This document shows positions 7,514-15,323 of a stretch of 20,953 nt of DNA, piece after piece. The position numbers were made by a program, and so were the translations under genes. The stretch's first letter is position 1; the number at the start of each line of letters is the position of its first letter. The DNA lies in contig DKGH01000067.1 of the NCBI GenBank assembly GCA_002453165.1, positions 1-20,953 on the forward strand, written 5' to 3'. The notes under the pieces are model-generated. The model was not told the DNA's origin and made no database searches. It saw nothing but the letters and a program-made list of their open reading frames with translations. The stretch comes from Verrucomicrobia bacterium UBA6775 (GTDB taxonomy: Bacteria > Verrucomicrobiota > Verrucomicrobiia > Limisphaerales > UBA1096).

Positions 7514-8512
7514 GTGATTGATACGACTGACATTTCACCGAGTGCCCCGGCCGGTTTTCGTGTGGAACGCCGAATTCCACCCGAGCAGTTGGATCGTTTA
7601 TCGGGAGAGATTATTCGTCTCAAAGATGAGTTGAATGCAGTAATTCTTGTTCATAATTATCAGAATCCCGAAATTCAGGATTTGGCGGACTATGTTGGAG
7701 ACTCGCTTGGTCTTTCCCAGCAGGCGGCTGATACGGAGGCGTCTGTCATTGTTTTTTGCGGGGTACACTTTATGGCAGAGACTGCGAAAATTCTTTCGCC
7801 ACAGAAGACTGTGCTTTTGCCGGATCGTGACGCCGGTTGCTCCCTTGAGGAAAGTTGCCCACCGGAAAAGCTCCGTGAACTACAGGAGACCAATCCCAAT
7901 TTTTACACTATCGCCTACGTGAACTGCAGCGCTGAGGTAAAAGCTCTCAGTGACGTGATTTGCACCAGCGGCAACGCCAAAAAAATCGTCGAGGCAGCGC
8001 CGCCGGATCGGGATCTTTTGTTTGTTCCGGATGAAAACCTGGGTTCATGGGTCACCGAACAGACTGGTCGCCCGATGACCTATTGGAAAGGCAATTGTTA
8101 TGTGCACGTTGAGTGGACGCACGATAGTATCACGCGGATTCGGCGGGAGCATCCCGAAGCGCCGCTCGTGGCTCACCCGGAGTGCACCAAGGCGGTTCGA
8201 ATGTTGGCTGACGAGGTGTGCTCAACTGAAAAAATGGTGACCTATTGTCAGGCCGCCGAGTCCGACGCGATTATTATTGCCACCGAGGTCGGCATGCTGC
8301 ACCGGTTGCAGAAGGAATGTCCGGAAAAACAGTTCATCCCGGCGCCGACTGAAAAGTGCGCGTGCAACGAGTGTCATTTCATGAAAATGAACACGCTCGA
8401 AAAACTGCACGACTGCATGGCCAAGCGCACCCCGGAGGTAACACTCTCTCCGGAGATCATCGAGCGTGCCCGATTGCCGATCGAGCGCATGCTGGAAATT
8501 TCCGCCAGGTAG
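7514..8512 (+). CDS. nadA: Quinolinate synthase NadA
   Basis: The product has 332 residues. NadA condenses iminoaspartate with dihydroxyacetone phosphate to quinolinate, the first ring-forming step of NAD synthesis, using a [4Fe-4S] cluster. Visible hallmarks are VILVHNYQNPEIQDLADYVGDSLGLS, VIVFCGVHFMAETAKIL, Cys138 in YVNCSAEVKA, Cys224 in HPECT, and the CxCxxC group at 282-287 (EKCACNECHFMKMNT); the three cluster ligands come from these. I chose the GTG at 7514 because no ATG stands near the family's usual N-terminus and upstream frame sequence (from 7280) runs back over frr. A GGTGGAG lies 13 bases upstream, a long spacing. The gene stands alone, without nadB or nadC. Confidence 0.95.
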   Translation: MIDTTDISPSAPAGFRVERRIPPEQLDRLSGEIIRLKDELNAVILVHNYQNPEIQDLADYVGDSLGLSQQAADTEASVIVFCGVHFMAETAKILSPQKTVLLPDRDAGCSLEESCPPEKLRELQETNPNFYTIAYVNCSAEVKALSDVICTSGNAKKIVEAAPPDRDLLFVPDENLGSWVTEQTGRPMTYWKGNCYVHVEWTHDSITRIRREHPEAPLVAHPECTKAVRMLADEVCSTEKMVTYCQAAESDAIIIATEVGMLHRLQKECPEKQFIPAPTEKCACNECHFMKMNTLEKLHDCMAKRTPEVTLSPEIIERARLPIERMLEISAR

Positions 8513-8530
8513 CCAAGCGCTTGGTCAAGC
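8513..8530. repeat. Degenerate iterated palindrome after nadA
   Basis: CCAAGCGCTTGG (8513-8524) starts immediately after the nadA stop codon and continues TCAAGCG, so the core here is TTGGTCAA. A T-run follows at 8537-8542. It may help terminate nadA transcription, but no long stem with a normal loop can be drawn. Confidence 0.7.
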
Positions 8531-8580
8531 GGGTTGCTTTTTTACCAAAGGCGCGATTCAATTCGCTTCTCACACTTCAC

Positions 8581-9237
8581 ATGAAAAAACGACATACATT
8601 ATTGATGACAGCCTGCGTGCTGGGCGCCTTGGTTGTGAGCGGCCAGGCGGCAGACAAAGGGAAGGCGATCTCGTTGTTCAACGGCAAGGATCTGAGCAAC
8701 TGGACGCCGAAAAAGGCCGGTGCCTGGGAGGTCAAGGACGGGCTAATCCAGCCAAGCGCAAAACCGGGCGGCTACATCTGGGCCGATGGTAGCTACGAGA
8801 ACTTTGAATTGGAACTGGAATTCAAAATGTCCAAGCGGTGCAACAGTGGGGTGTTTTTCCGAACCGACCCAAACAACCCGGTGCAGGGCGGTTTTGAGAT
8901 TCAAATTCTGGATTCTCACGGAAAAGCCAAGGTGGGGAAAAACGATTGTGGGGCACTGTATGACGCCCGGCCGCCGAGCTCGAACCCGACCAAGCCGGCC
9001 GGCGAGTGGAACCACATGAAACTGACCGTGAACGGTGCCTCGGTGAAGGTGGTGCTAAACGGCAAACAGGTGGTTGACGCGAATTTAAATAGATGGACGA
9101 CCCCTCGCAAAAATCCTGATGGTTCCCGAAACAAATTTCGCACCGCGCTGAAAGATTTACCGAGAACCGGGAGCATCGGTCTGCAATACCACGGCCAGCC
9201 GGTTTGGTTTAAAAACCTGAAGTTGAAGAAGCTTTAA
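8581..9237 (+). CDS. Exported DUF1080 (3-keto-disaccharide hydrolase-like) protein
   Basis: The product has 218 residues. A signal peptide, MKKRHTLLMTACVLGALVVSGQA, covers about 1-23. The mature part is a concanavalin-like jelly roll with the family pattern ISLFNGKDLSNW, then WEVKDGLI, YENFELELEFK, NSGVFFR, YELQ-like GFEIQILDSHG, GALYDA and WNHMKLTVNG, and it ends GLQYHGQPVWFKNLKLKKL. DUF1080 (PF06439) members are exported by Planctomycetes and Verrucomicrobia in large numbers, and some hydrolyse 3-keto-glycosides. The protein is of single-domain length and complete. It fits with the exported dehydrogenase at 352-1743, since such dehydrogenases can make 3-keto-sugars, but the two genes are not linked in an operon. 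Confidence 0.92.
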   Translation: MKKRHTLLMTACVLGALVVSGQAADKGKAISLFNGKDLSNWTPKKAGAWEVKDGLIQPSAKPGGYIWADGSYENFELELEFKMSKRCNSGVFFRTDPNNPVQGGFEIQILDSHGKAKVGKNDCGALYDARPPSSNPTKPAGEWNHMKLTVNGASVKVVLNGKQVVDANLNRWTTPRKNPDGSRNKFRTALKDLPRTGSIGLQYHGQPVWFKNLKLKKL

Positions 9238-9238
9238 C

Positions 9239-9392
9239 TTTTGGAGTGAGCCGGCAGAGCGAAGCGTCGACGGCGCTTTCCCGGTTTAATGGTTCCCGGT
9301 TCTCGGTTGGTTGGATTGGTTGTAACCGGAAACTGATAACCGGTAACCGCTCAAAAGCGGCGTCGCGCTGTGCTTGCCGCCGCACTCCAAAG
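9239..9392. repeat. Long imperfect inverted-repeat element
   Basis: The left arm (9239-9279) begins TTTTGGAGTG and contains GGCAGAGCGAAGCGTCGACGG-like sequence ending GGCGCTTT. The reverse complement of the right arm (9353-9392) begins CTTTGGAGTGCGGCGGCAAG and ends GACGCCGCTTTT. The arms pair over about 40 bases with several mismatches. Between them lie about 73 bases rich in CCGGTT/GGTAACC repeats. There is no ORF in it. It resembles a REP/MITE-type dispersed repeat and fills most of the 208-base gap between the DUF1080 gene and the convergent Bax inhibitor gene. Confidence 0.7.
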
Positions 9393-9424
9393 CAATAAAA
9401 AAGGCAAACAATCGCTTGGCCTTT
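9393..9424 (-). terminator. Probable terminator of the Bax inhibitor-1 family gene
   Basis: On the minus strand, AAAGGC (complement of 9419-9424) pairs with GCCTTT (complement of 9400-9405) around a 13-base loop and is followed by TTTATT. It starts 22 bases beyond the stop of the minus-strand gene. The stem is only six pairs, so confidence is moderate. Confidence 0.6.
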
Positions 9425-9445
9425 ACTGTGTTAAAAATGCGACAA

Positions 9446-10180
9446 TCAATCGCGGCTATGGAGTTTGGACAGGAGGCGGAGGATTTCGAGATACAGCCAG
9501 ATCAGGGTGACGAGCAGGCCGAACGCTCCGTACCACTCCATGTATTTCGGGGCGCCTCGCTCGACGCCTTCCTCGATGAAGTCGAAATCCAATACGAGAT
9601 TCAGTGATGCAATGATCACAACGAAAACACTGAACCCGATCCCGATTGTACTGGCCTCGTGAATCATTGGGATTCCGGAACTGCCGAACATGCTCATGAT
9701 GAAATTGACCATGTACACGAGAAATATTCCGCCGGTGGCCGCTGCGATTCCCAACTTGAAGTTTTCGGTGGGTTTGATGAAGCCGCTTTTATAGGCAAGT
9801 AACAGCGCGCCAAGGATGCCCAGCGTCAGGATGATTGCCTGTGCGGCGATTCCTTCATAGGCATTGTTGAAATAACGCGATATGCCACCGAGAAACAATC
9901 CCTCAAGAAGCGCGTAGATCGGCACAGTGAAGGGCGCCCATTCCTTTTTGAAAATGGTGACAATGGCCACGATAAAGCCGCCGATCGCGCCACCAATCAT
10001 CAATGGCGGTAAAGGGTTGTGCCAGGTGTAGAGTGCGGTAGTCAGGATGAGGAATAGCCCGATTGCGGTCTTGTTGACCGCACCTTCCAGCGTCATCGTG
10101 TTCATCCCCTGTGAAGAGATATTGAATGTTTCTGACCCGAGCGCCGGGTTTCCGCTTCTGAATGAGAGTGAGCTTGCCAT
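9446..10180 (-). CDS. Bax inhibitor-1/YccA-family membrane protein
   Basis: The product has 244 residues and about seven hydrophobic segments: near 35-50, 60-76, 86-98, 110-128, 140-165, 175-196 and 215-235. The signature near the C-terminus is IIASLNLVLDFDFIEEGVERGAPKYMEWYGAFGLLVTLIWLYLEILRLL, typical of the YccA/Bax1-I group (PF12811), whose members are implicated in calcium leak and membrane protein quality control. The acidic residues of DFDFIEEG near the last helices are the conserved ones. The start has the only clear Shine-Dalgarno site in the window. Confidence 0.93.
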   Translation of the reverse strand: MASSLSFRSGNPALGSETFNISSQGMNTMTLEGAVNKTAIGLFLILTTALYTWHNPLPPLMIGGAIGGFIVAIVTIFKKEWAPFTVPIYALLEGLFLGGISRYFNNAYEGIAAQAIILTLGILGALLLAYKSGFIKPTENFKLGIAAATGGIFLVYMVNFIMSMFGSSGIPMIHEASTIGIGFSVFVVIIASLNLVLDFDFIEEGVERGAPKYMEWYGAFGLLVTLIWLYLEILRLLSKLHSRD

Positions 10181-10186
10181 GATTGA

Positions 10187-10192
10187 CTCCTT
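10187..10192 (-). promoter_or_regulatory. Shine-Dalgarno site of the Bax inhibitor-1 family gene
   Basis: AAGGAG on the minus strand stands 6 bases before the ATG at 10180, an ideal spacing. It is noted because almost every other gene here lacks such a site. Confidence 0.85.
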
Positions 10193-10284
10193 TAGCCGTT
10201 CGGCTGCCGAATCCTTGCATTAAACATCATCGGTTTCAACTATAACTTTCGACTGATGTTGCCACGGTTCGTTCGTCGCGATAG

Positions 10285-10294
10285 CTTGGCCAAG
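10285..10294. repeat. Iterated palindrome core before the sugar isomerase gene
   Basis: CTTGGCCAAG, with the core at 10286-10293, lies 13 bases before the ATG at 10307. If the gene instead begins at the ATG at 10256, the site is coding and reads Leu-Ala-Lys. Confidence 0.8.
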
Positions 10295-10306
10295 AGATTC
10301 GATACC

Positions 10307-11128
10307 ATGCAGCTTTCACTTTCTGTCAGGATTGCAGAGGAGTTTTTATCCAAGGAAAAGGCCTCCATGCCGCTCGATGAGCTGGCCGCCTTGGCCAAGC
10401 GCTGTGGTTACGGGGCGCTTTGCATGCGGGCGTCACAGGTGGGGGTTCAGTCGTCACCGGAGGCCGTCGAGTCGGCTGTGGATTCCTTGAGTGAGAATAA
10501 TCTGTCAGTGAGCATGGTCACCGGTGATTTTGACACGGTTTACAACAACGAAAACGGGCCGAATGCGCTGCGAAACATTACACCGTACCTCCGCTTGGCC
10601 AAGCGCCTGGGTGCGCCACGTATCCGGGTGGCGTTGAAGAAGGTATCGGATATCGAGTTTGCCAAGCGCGCAGCTGACGAGGCTGCCGAACAGGATGTGC
10701 AGTTGGTACACCAGTGCCATACGCTGAGTCTTTTTGAGACGGTGGAGAGTATTGAAAAAACGCTACGTGCGATCGACCGGCCTAATTTCGGCTTGGTTTA
10801 CGAGCCGGCCAATTTGGAGATTTGTCGGCAGGATTACGGAGGGGAAACGATCAAGCGCCTGGCCAAATGGATATTCAATGTCTATCTCCAAAACCAAGCG
10901 CTAAAACCGGATGGCGCGGTCACGCTGCCAACCTGGTGCGTGGGAGATGTGTCGTTTGACCTGATCTCAGTGCATGACCCGGGCGGTGTGGATTACGACC
11001 GTGTTTTTGATGGCTTAAAGTCGATCGGGTATGACGGGACGGTAACCGTGCATCAGTCGGCCCAGCCAGGTGAGACGCCGGAGGAGTCAGCCTCACGAAC
11101 AGCCGACTACCTGCGTACTTTAATTTAA
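10307..11128 (+). CDS. Sugar phosphate isomerase/epimerase (xylose isomerase-like TIM barrel)
   Basis: The product has 273 residues. It resembles the AP-endonuclease/xylose isomerase-like TIM-barrel family (PF01261), metal-dependent enzymes that isomerise or epimerise sugars or inositols. Supporting segments are the opening strand LSLSVRIAEEFL, LAALAKRCGYGALCMRAS, VQLVHQCHTLSLFET, the acidic metal-site-like FGLVYEPANLEI, SFDLISVHDPGGVDYDRVF and the C-terminal IGYDGTVTVHQS. I prefer the ATG at 10307 because it starts right at the first barrel strand; an in-frame ATG at 10256 would add 17 mostly basic residues. Two TTGGCCAA sites lie inside (10391, 10595), both read as Leu-Ala-Lys-Arg. It is followed after 4 bases by the beta-propeller gene, so the two are probably co-transcribed. 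There is no signal peptide. Confidence 0.85.
   Translation: MQLSLSVRIAEEFLSKEKASMPLDELAALAKRCGYGALCMRASQVGVQSSPEAVESAVDSLSENNLSVSMVTGDFDTVYNNENGPNALRNITPYLRLAKRLGAPRIRVALKKVSDIEFAKRAADEAAEQDVQLVHQCHTLSLFETVESIEKTLRAIDRPNFGLVYEPANLEICRQDYGGETIKRLAKWIFNVYLQNQALKPDGAVTLPTWCVGDVSFDLISVHDPGGVDYDRVFDGLKSIGYDGTVTVHQSAQPGETPEESASRTADYLRTLI
10592..10606. repeat. Iterated palindrome, 15 of 16 bases, inside a gene
   Basis: CGCTTGGCCAAGCGC lies inside the sugar isomerase gene and encodes Leu-Ala-Lys-Arg in helix-forming sequence (LRLAKRLGAP). Confidence 0.88.
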
Positions 11129-11132
11129 CAGG

Positions 11133-12590
11133 ATGAAAAAAAGTTCACTCTATAGTTTGATGACGGTTACCGTATCCCTGTTCGGGATGTTGGTTGCGGT
11201 GACGGCGAACCCCTTGTCGCTTGGCCCCAACGGCACTCAGCGAGAGTTGTTCATCGATGGTCATATGATCGAAAAATTGACCGGTGATGTGCGTCAACAG
11301 TTGCAATTACCCGAACCGAAGGAGGTGGTGCTGACTACCGATGCACCGTGGGAAGGGAACACCTGTGCCTATTACACGATCTTTCGCGATGGTGATCTGT
11401 TTCGGATGTACTATCGAGGGTCGCATTGGGATACCGCCACAAAAAAGGCCACGCACCGGGAGGTCACTTGTTACGCAGAGAGCCGTGACGGGGTGAATTG
11501 GGTGAAGCCAAACTTAGGCTTGTTCGAGTTCAATGGCTCGAAGGAAAACAACATCTTGCTCGACGGCTTGGGGACGCATTGCTTCGTGGCTTTCAAGAAC
11601 GAAAACCCAAACGCACGACCCGAGGCACGATACAGGGGAGTCTCCCGCGGTTGGCCGCTTGGGAAAACGGGGCTGTATATTTATGAGTCACCGGATGGGA
11701 TTCGCTGGAAGATGACGCAGAGCGAGCCGGTCATTACGCAGGGTGCGTTCGATTCACAAAACCTGGCCTTCTGGGATGCGCGCATCGGCAAGTACCGGGA
11801 GTATCACCGGATATTCGTGGACGGTATCCGGGCAATCATGACGGCCACGTCTGATGATTTTGTTCAATGGTCCAAGCCGGAGTTGTTGGGATACCAGGAG
11901 GGCATCCCCAATCAGCATCTCTATACCAACGCAATACTGCCGTATGCTCGAGCGCCTCATTTGTACCTTGGCTTTCCGACACGCTACCTGCCCAATGATG
12001 GGCAACGCGTGGAGCCGACACTGATGGTCAGCCGTGACGGATTGAATTTTCATCGATGGTTGGAACCGATCGTTCCGGAGAGTGCCCCGAAGGATCGCGG
12101 TGGAAACCGAAGCAACTACATGGCGTGGGGCTTGGTGGAACTCCCGGGGCGGGCCAATCATCTGTCGGTATATGCAACGGAGGCCTATTACGCCGGGCCG
12201 GACAGCCGGCTGCGTCGATTCGAATACCGTAAGGACGGTTTCGTATCGGTTAACGGCGGAAAACGAGGAGGTGTTTTGATTACCAAGCCGATTCAGCTTG
12301 GCCGATTGGCGGATCGGTTGACGCTCAATTATCGTGCCGCTGAGGGAGGCCGTGTGAGAGTCGGATTGTATCGGCCAGACGGGAATGCGATTCTAGGATT
12401 CTCTTTGGCAGAATGCCGGGCTCTTTCAGGAGATCAACTCAGCCAAGCCGTGATGTGGAAAAGCGTTCAAGGCAATGTCGTCGGGAAAACCAACGCGGAC
12501 ATAAGTCAACTTCGGAAATCTCATCCGGTTCTTCAGTTGAGGATTGAGTTGAAAAATGCAGATCTGTTTTCAATTCAATTCCAGCCCTAG
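11133..12590 (+). CDS. Exported glycoside hydrolase-like five-bladed beta-propeller protein
   Basis: The product has 485 residues. A signal peptide (about 1-25, MKKSSLYSLMTVTVSLFGML...) is followed by RELFIDGHMIEKL, a common opening in exported planctomycetal and verrucomicrobial proteins. Residues about 60-380 show blade-like patterns related to glycosyl hydrolase families 32/43/62: APWEGNTCAYYTIFRDGDLFRMYYRGS, CYAESRDGVNWVKPNLGLFEF, GLYIYESPDGIRWK, PTLMVSRDGLNFHRW. A C-terminal beta-sandwich covers about 390-485 (ITKPIQLGRLADRLTLNYRA...). The precise glycosidic target is unknown, and I cannot assign catalytic acids. It starts 4 bases after the isomerase stop, so the two are probably co-transcribed. 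No TTGGCCAA core lies in this gene. Confidence 0.8.
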   Translation: MKKSSLYSLMTVTVSLFGMLVAVTANPLSLGPNGTQRELFIDGHMIEKLTGDVRQQLQLPEPKEVVLTTDAPWEGNTCAYYTIFRDGDLFRMYYRGSHWDTATKKATHREVTCYAESRDGVNWVKPNLGLFEFNGSKENNILLDGLGTHCFVAFKNENPNARPEARYRGVSRGWPLGKTGLYIYESPDGIRWKMTQSEPVITQGAFDSQNLAFWDARIGKYREYHRIFVDGIRAIMTATSDDFVQWSKPELLGYQEGIPNQHLYTNAILPYARAPHLYLGFPTRYLPNDGQRVEPTLMVSRDGLNFHRWLEPIVPESAPKDRGGNRSNYMAWGLVELPGRANHLSVYATEAYYAGPDSRLRRFEYRKDGFVSVNGGKRGGVLITKPIQLGRLADRLTLNYRAAEGGRVRVGLYRPDGNAILGFSLAECRALSGDQLSQAVMWKSVQGNVVGKTNADISQLRKSHPVLQLRIELKNADLFSIQFQP

Positions 12591-12628
12591 CTGCGCTGAC
12601 TGATACAAACTTTTTTCCAAATGAATAA

Positions 12629-12656
12629 TTGACAGGCCTCTAGCTACTGGTAAAAT
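12629..12656 (+). promoter_or_regulatory. Sigma-70-type promoter of the lemA-M48-rsmI block
   Basis: TTGACA (12629-12634) and TAAAAT (12651-12656) are separated by 16 bases. The start of LemA is at 12681, leaving a leader of about 18 bases that lacks a clear Shine-Dalgarno site. Confidence 0.65.
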
Positions 12657-12680
12657 AGCCCCCTTTAAGAAAGTATTAAC

Positions 12681-13319
12681 ATGGGTGGTCTACTAATAGT
12701 TGTTGGGATTCTGGCGGTCTTGGTTTTGATCGTGGGATTCTGGGTGATGTCGGTTTACAACGGGCTCGTCAGAACGCGCAACGCGAAGGACAACAACTAC
12801 TCGCAAATCGGGATTCAACTTACCCGCAAATACGATTTAATCCCAAATCTAGTGAAACTAGCCAAGGGATACATGAAGCATGAACGGGCCACACTTGAAG
12901 AGGTGATTCAGGCTCGAAATCAGGCCGCTAATGCCAACGCAGCGGTCAGTGAAAATCCTGGCGATCCCGCTGCAATGAAAAATATGGTGGCGGCTGAGAA
13001 TTCCCTTGGGGGAGTGATGGGAAGATTGTTCGCCTTGACTGAGTCCTATCCCGATCTCAAGGCGAATCAAAACATGATGCAGTTAAGCGAGGAACTGACA
13101 TCAACTGAAAACAAGGTCACATTCGCGCGTCAGGCGTTCAATGACTCGGTGATGACTTACAACAACTCGCTGCAGCAATTTCCGAACAACTTTATTGCAG
13201 GGTTATTCAAGTTTGAGGAAGGTATCTTTTTTGAGGTCGAAGGATTGGGGGATGTTGGTAAGGCGGTTGTGACGGCGGACCAAAAGAAGGCACTCAATAT
13301 CGACTTCGACGACATGTAA
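12681..13319 (+). CDS. lemA: LemA family protein
   Basis: The product has 212 residues. One N-terminal membrane helix (about 3-24, GGLLIVVGILAVLVLIVGFWVM) is followed by the family pattern SVYNGLVRTRNAKDNNYSQIGIQLTRKYDLIPNLVKLAKGYMKHER, then helical sequence (QARNQAANA, AENSLGGVMGRLFALTESYPDLKAN) and FNDSVMTYNNSLQQFPNNFIAGLF. The family has a short outer N-terminus and a cytoplasmic or periplasmic helical bundle. Its biochemical role is not settled. It is often encoded next to an HtpX-like M48 protease, as here, with 30 bases between the genes, so it may be a partner or substrate adaptor of that protease. Confidence 0.93.
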   Translation: MGGLLIVVGILAVLVLIVGFWVMSVYNGLVRTRNAKDNNYSQIGIQLTRKYDLIPNLVKLAKGYMKHERATLEEVIQARNQAANANAAVSENPGDPAAMKNMVAAENSLGGVMGRLFALTESYPDLKANQNMMQLSEELTSTENKVTFARQAFNDSVMTYNNSLQQFPNNFIAGLFKFEEGIFFEVEGLGDVGKAVVTADQKKALNIDFDDM

Positions 13320-13349
13320 TTCCGCCGGCTTCCTAAGCCCGCGCTCGCC

Positions 13350-15323
13350 ATGGATTTCTTCGAGCGACAACATCAGGCCAAAAAGAAAACGGGTTGGTTG
13401 ATCTTCCTGTTTTTTGTTGCGGTTCTTTTCATTGGCTTACTGAATTTTTTCTTAATCGGGATGTCTCTGTCTCTAAACTCTGCCTATGAGGGGGAGGGGG
13501 ACTACACCCGGTTTCAAGATCCAGTCCTAGCGGGAATCGTTCTTCTTGCTACATTTGGGATTATCGCCTTGGCTGGATTATTCCGCAAATTTCAACTCAG
13601 GGAAGGTGGCTCAAGTATCGCGGCCATGATGGATGGGCGTCTCGTGAACATGGGGACGAGGGATCCAGATGAGCGTAAGTTGTTAAATGTTGTCGAAGAG
13701 ATGGCGATCGCCTCCGGGGTGCCCATGCCGGAAGTCTATGTGATGGACCAGGAAAATGGAATCAACGCATTCGCAGCCGGGTTTACCGTGGACGATGCTG
13801 TGATTGGTGTGACGAATGGCTGCATGCGGATGTTGAGTCGCGATGAATTACAGGGTGTGGTTGCTCACGAGTTTAGCCATATTCTCAATCAAGACATGCG
13901 GTTGAATCTTCGCTTGGTGGCGGTGATTTTTGGGCTTGTGGTGTTAGCTGAACTAGGGAGGATTTTTTTGCATATTGGAAGCAGTTCTTCTCGCAGTCGA
14001 AGTCGCAACAGTGAGGGAAGCGGTGGTGGGATTGCCTTAATTGGACTCATTCTGATGGCAACTAGCGGCCTTGGAATCTTGATGGGAAAAATGATCAAGA
14101 GTGCGGTTTCACGGCAGAGGGAGTATTTAGCCGACTCGTCAGCGGTTCAGTTTACCCGAAACCCGGCCGGACTCTCAGGTGCGTTGAAAAAAATAGGTGC
14201 GGCCGGGGCAGTTTTGCATTCACCTAAAGCCTCCGAGGCGAGTCATATGTTTTTTGGTAACGCTCTGAAAAAATCCTGGTTTTCATTCACATCGACACAT
14301 CCCCCTTTACTTGAGCGAATCCAATTACTGGAGCCAAGCTTCGATGGCGATTTTTCTGGTTTGAAATTCGAGCAAAGACAAGTTCCGCCAGAATCCTCAT
14401 CGACTATGCCACCACACCAGACAACGCAGGCAGGGTTGTCAATACCGGGTCTTGGCCAAGCGATTCCACCGGTAATCGGAGCCGTGGCAGTTGAGGCGGC
14501 GGCCAGTGCTGTGAGAGGTGGTCCCTCGTCCGAGCATGTCGATTTTGCAACAGCACTGCTTCGCTCGCTCCCCGAAAAAGTGAGGGGAGCAGCTCATGAC
14601 ACATATGATTCCTGCGCCCTGATTTACGCGTTGATGCTCGACAAAAAGGACGAAGTAGTTCGGGGCGAGCAGTTGGAAATTGTCCAAAATGCCTTTGGCG
14701 ATCAAATGGCAAACACCAGTGGTGGGTTGTTTGATGAAGTGCTTGCTCTCGACCCTAGGGCCAAGCTGCCAGTTGCTGAGTTGGCTGTCAGTTCCTTGAG
14801 GCGGTTGGCACAGGAACAATATGAATGTTTTATCAATGTGCTGGAGGCTTTGGCTGCTGCCGATGAACAGATCGACCTGTTCGAGTACTCCCTGTCGAAA
14901 CTGGTAATCCGTCATCTTGAGCCACATTTTGAAAACCGATCTCAAACAGCGGCTCAGATCTATTCGTTGAAACGACTCGGCTCGGAGTGCCACTTGTTAT
15001 TGTCAGGGCTGGCACATGCGGCAGGTGATGAGTTTGAAGTGGTCGTCAAGGCGTATCAATCAGGCAAGGCTATCCTGGCGGATGAAGTGGAGACGGACGC
15101 TCAACCAATGGATCAATTTGATTTGGATGCTCTGGATCAGGCGCTGACCACTCTGGCTGCCTGTGGGCCAAAGCAAAAAACCAAACTCATCGAGGCAGCG
15201 GCAGCGACTGTTTCTGCGGATGGCTATTTGCAGATTCAGGAAGCGGAGTTATTGCGAGCAATAGCCGACTCTTTAGGATGCCCGATACCTCCGCTCGCGA
15301 TTGAATTGGATGAGGCGGCATAA
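13350..15323 (+). CDS. M48 family membrane metalloprotease (HtpX-like) with TerB-like C-terminal region
   Basis: The product has 657 residues, about twice the length of HtpX. Two membrane helices stand at about 15-40 and 59-78. The zinc site HEFSH gives His173, Glu174 and His177, and Glu258 in REYLAD is the third ligand. Two more helices lie at about 187-209 and 226-248, separated by a Ser/Arg-rich SSSSRSRSRN loop. The protease part ends near residue 330 (FTSTHPPLLERIQLLE). Residues about 395-657 are helical, with two stretches like TerB domains: NVLEALAAADEQIDLFEYSL and AAATVSADGYLQIQEAELLRAIADSLG. TerB-like domains are linked to membrane stress. The gene ends in TAATG, sharing one base with the start of rsmI. 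HtpX-type proteases degrade damaged membrane proteins. Confidence 0.92.
   Translation: MDFFERQHQAKKKTGWLIFLFFVAVLFIGLLNFFLIGMSLSLNSAYEGEGDYTRFQDPVLAGIVLLATFGIIALAGLFRKFQLREGGSSIAAMMDGRLVNMGTRDPDERKLLNVVEEMAIASGVPMPEVYVMDQENGINAFAAGFTVDDAVIGVTNGCMRMLSRDELQGVVAHEFSHILNQDMRLNLRLVAVIFGLVVLAELGRIFLHIGSSSSRSRSRNSEGSGGGIALIGLILMATSGLGILMGKMIKSAVSRQREYLADSSAVQFTRNPAGLSGALKKIGAAGAVLHSPKASEASHMFFGNALKKSWFSFTSTHPPLLERIQLLEPSFDGDFSGLKFEQRQVPPESSSTMPPHQTTQAGLSIPGLGQAIPPVIGAVAVEAAASAVRGGPSSEHVDFATALLRSLPEKVRGAAHDTYDSCALIYALMLDKKDEVVRGEQLEIVQNAFGDQMANTSGGLFDEVLALDPRAKLPVAELAVSSLRRLAQEQYECFINVLEALAAADEQIDLFEYSLSKLVIRHLEPHFENRSQTAAQIYSLKRLGSECHLLLSGLAHAAGDEFEVVVKAYQSGKAILADEVETDAQPMDQFDLDALDQALTTLAACGPKQKTKLIEAAAATVSADGYLQIQEAELLRAIADSLGCPIPPLAIELDEAA

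Noticed and set aside
8356..8580. Extension of the DUF1080 gene upstream to 8356
   Set aside because: It overlaps the 3' end of nadA and would bury the signal peptide.
10256..10306. ATG at 10256 as start of the sugar isomerase gene
   Set aside because: It adds a basic 17-residue tail not expected before the first barrel strand. It remains possible, since no Shine-Dalgarno site separates the two choices.
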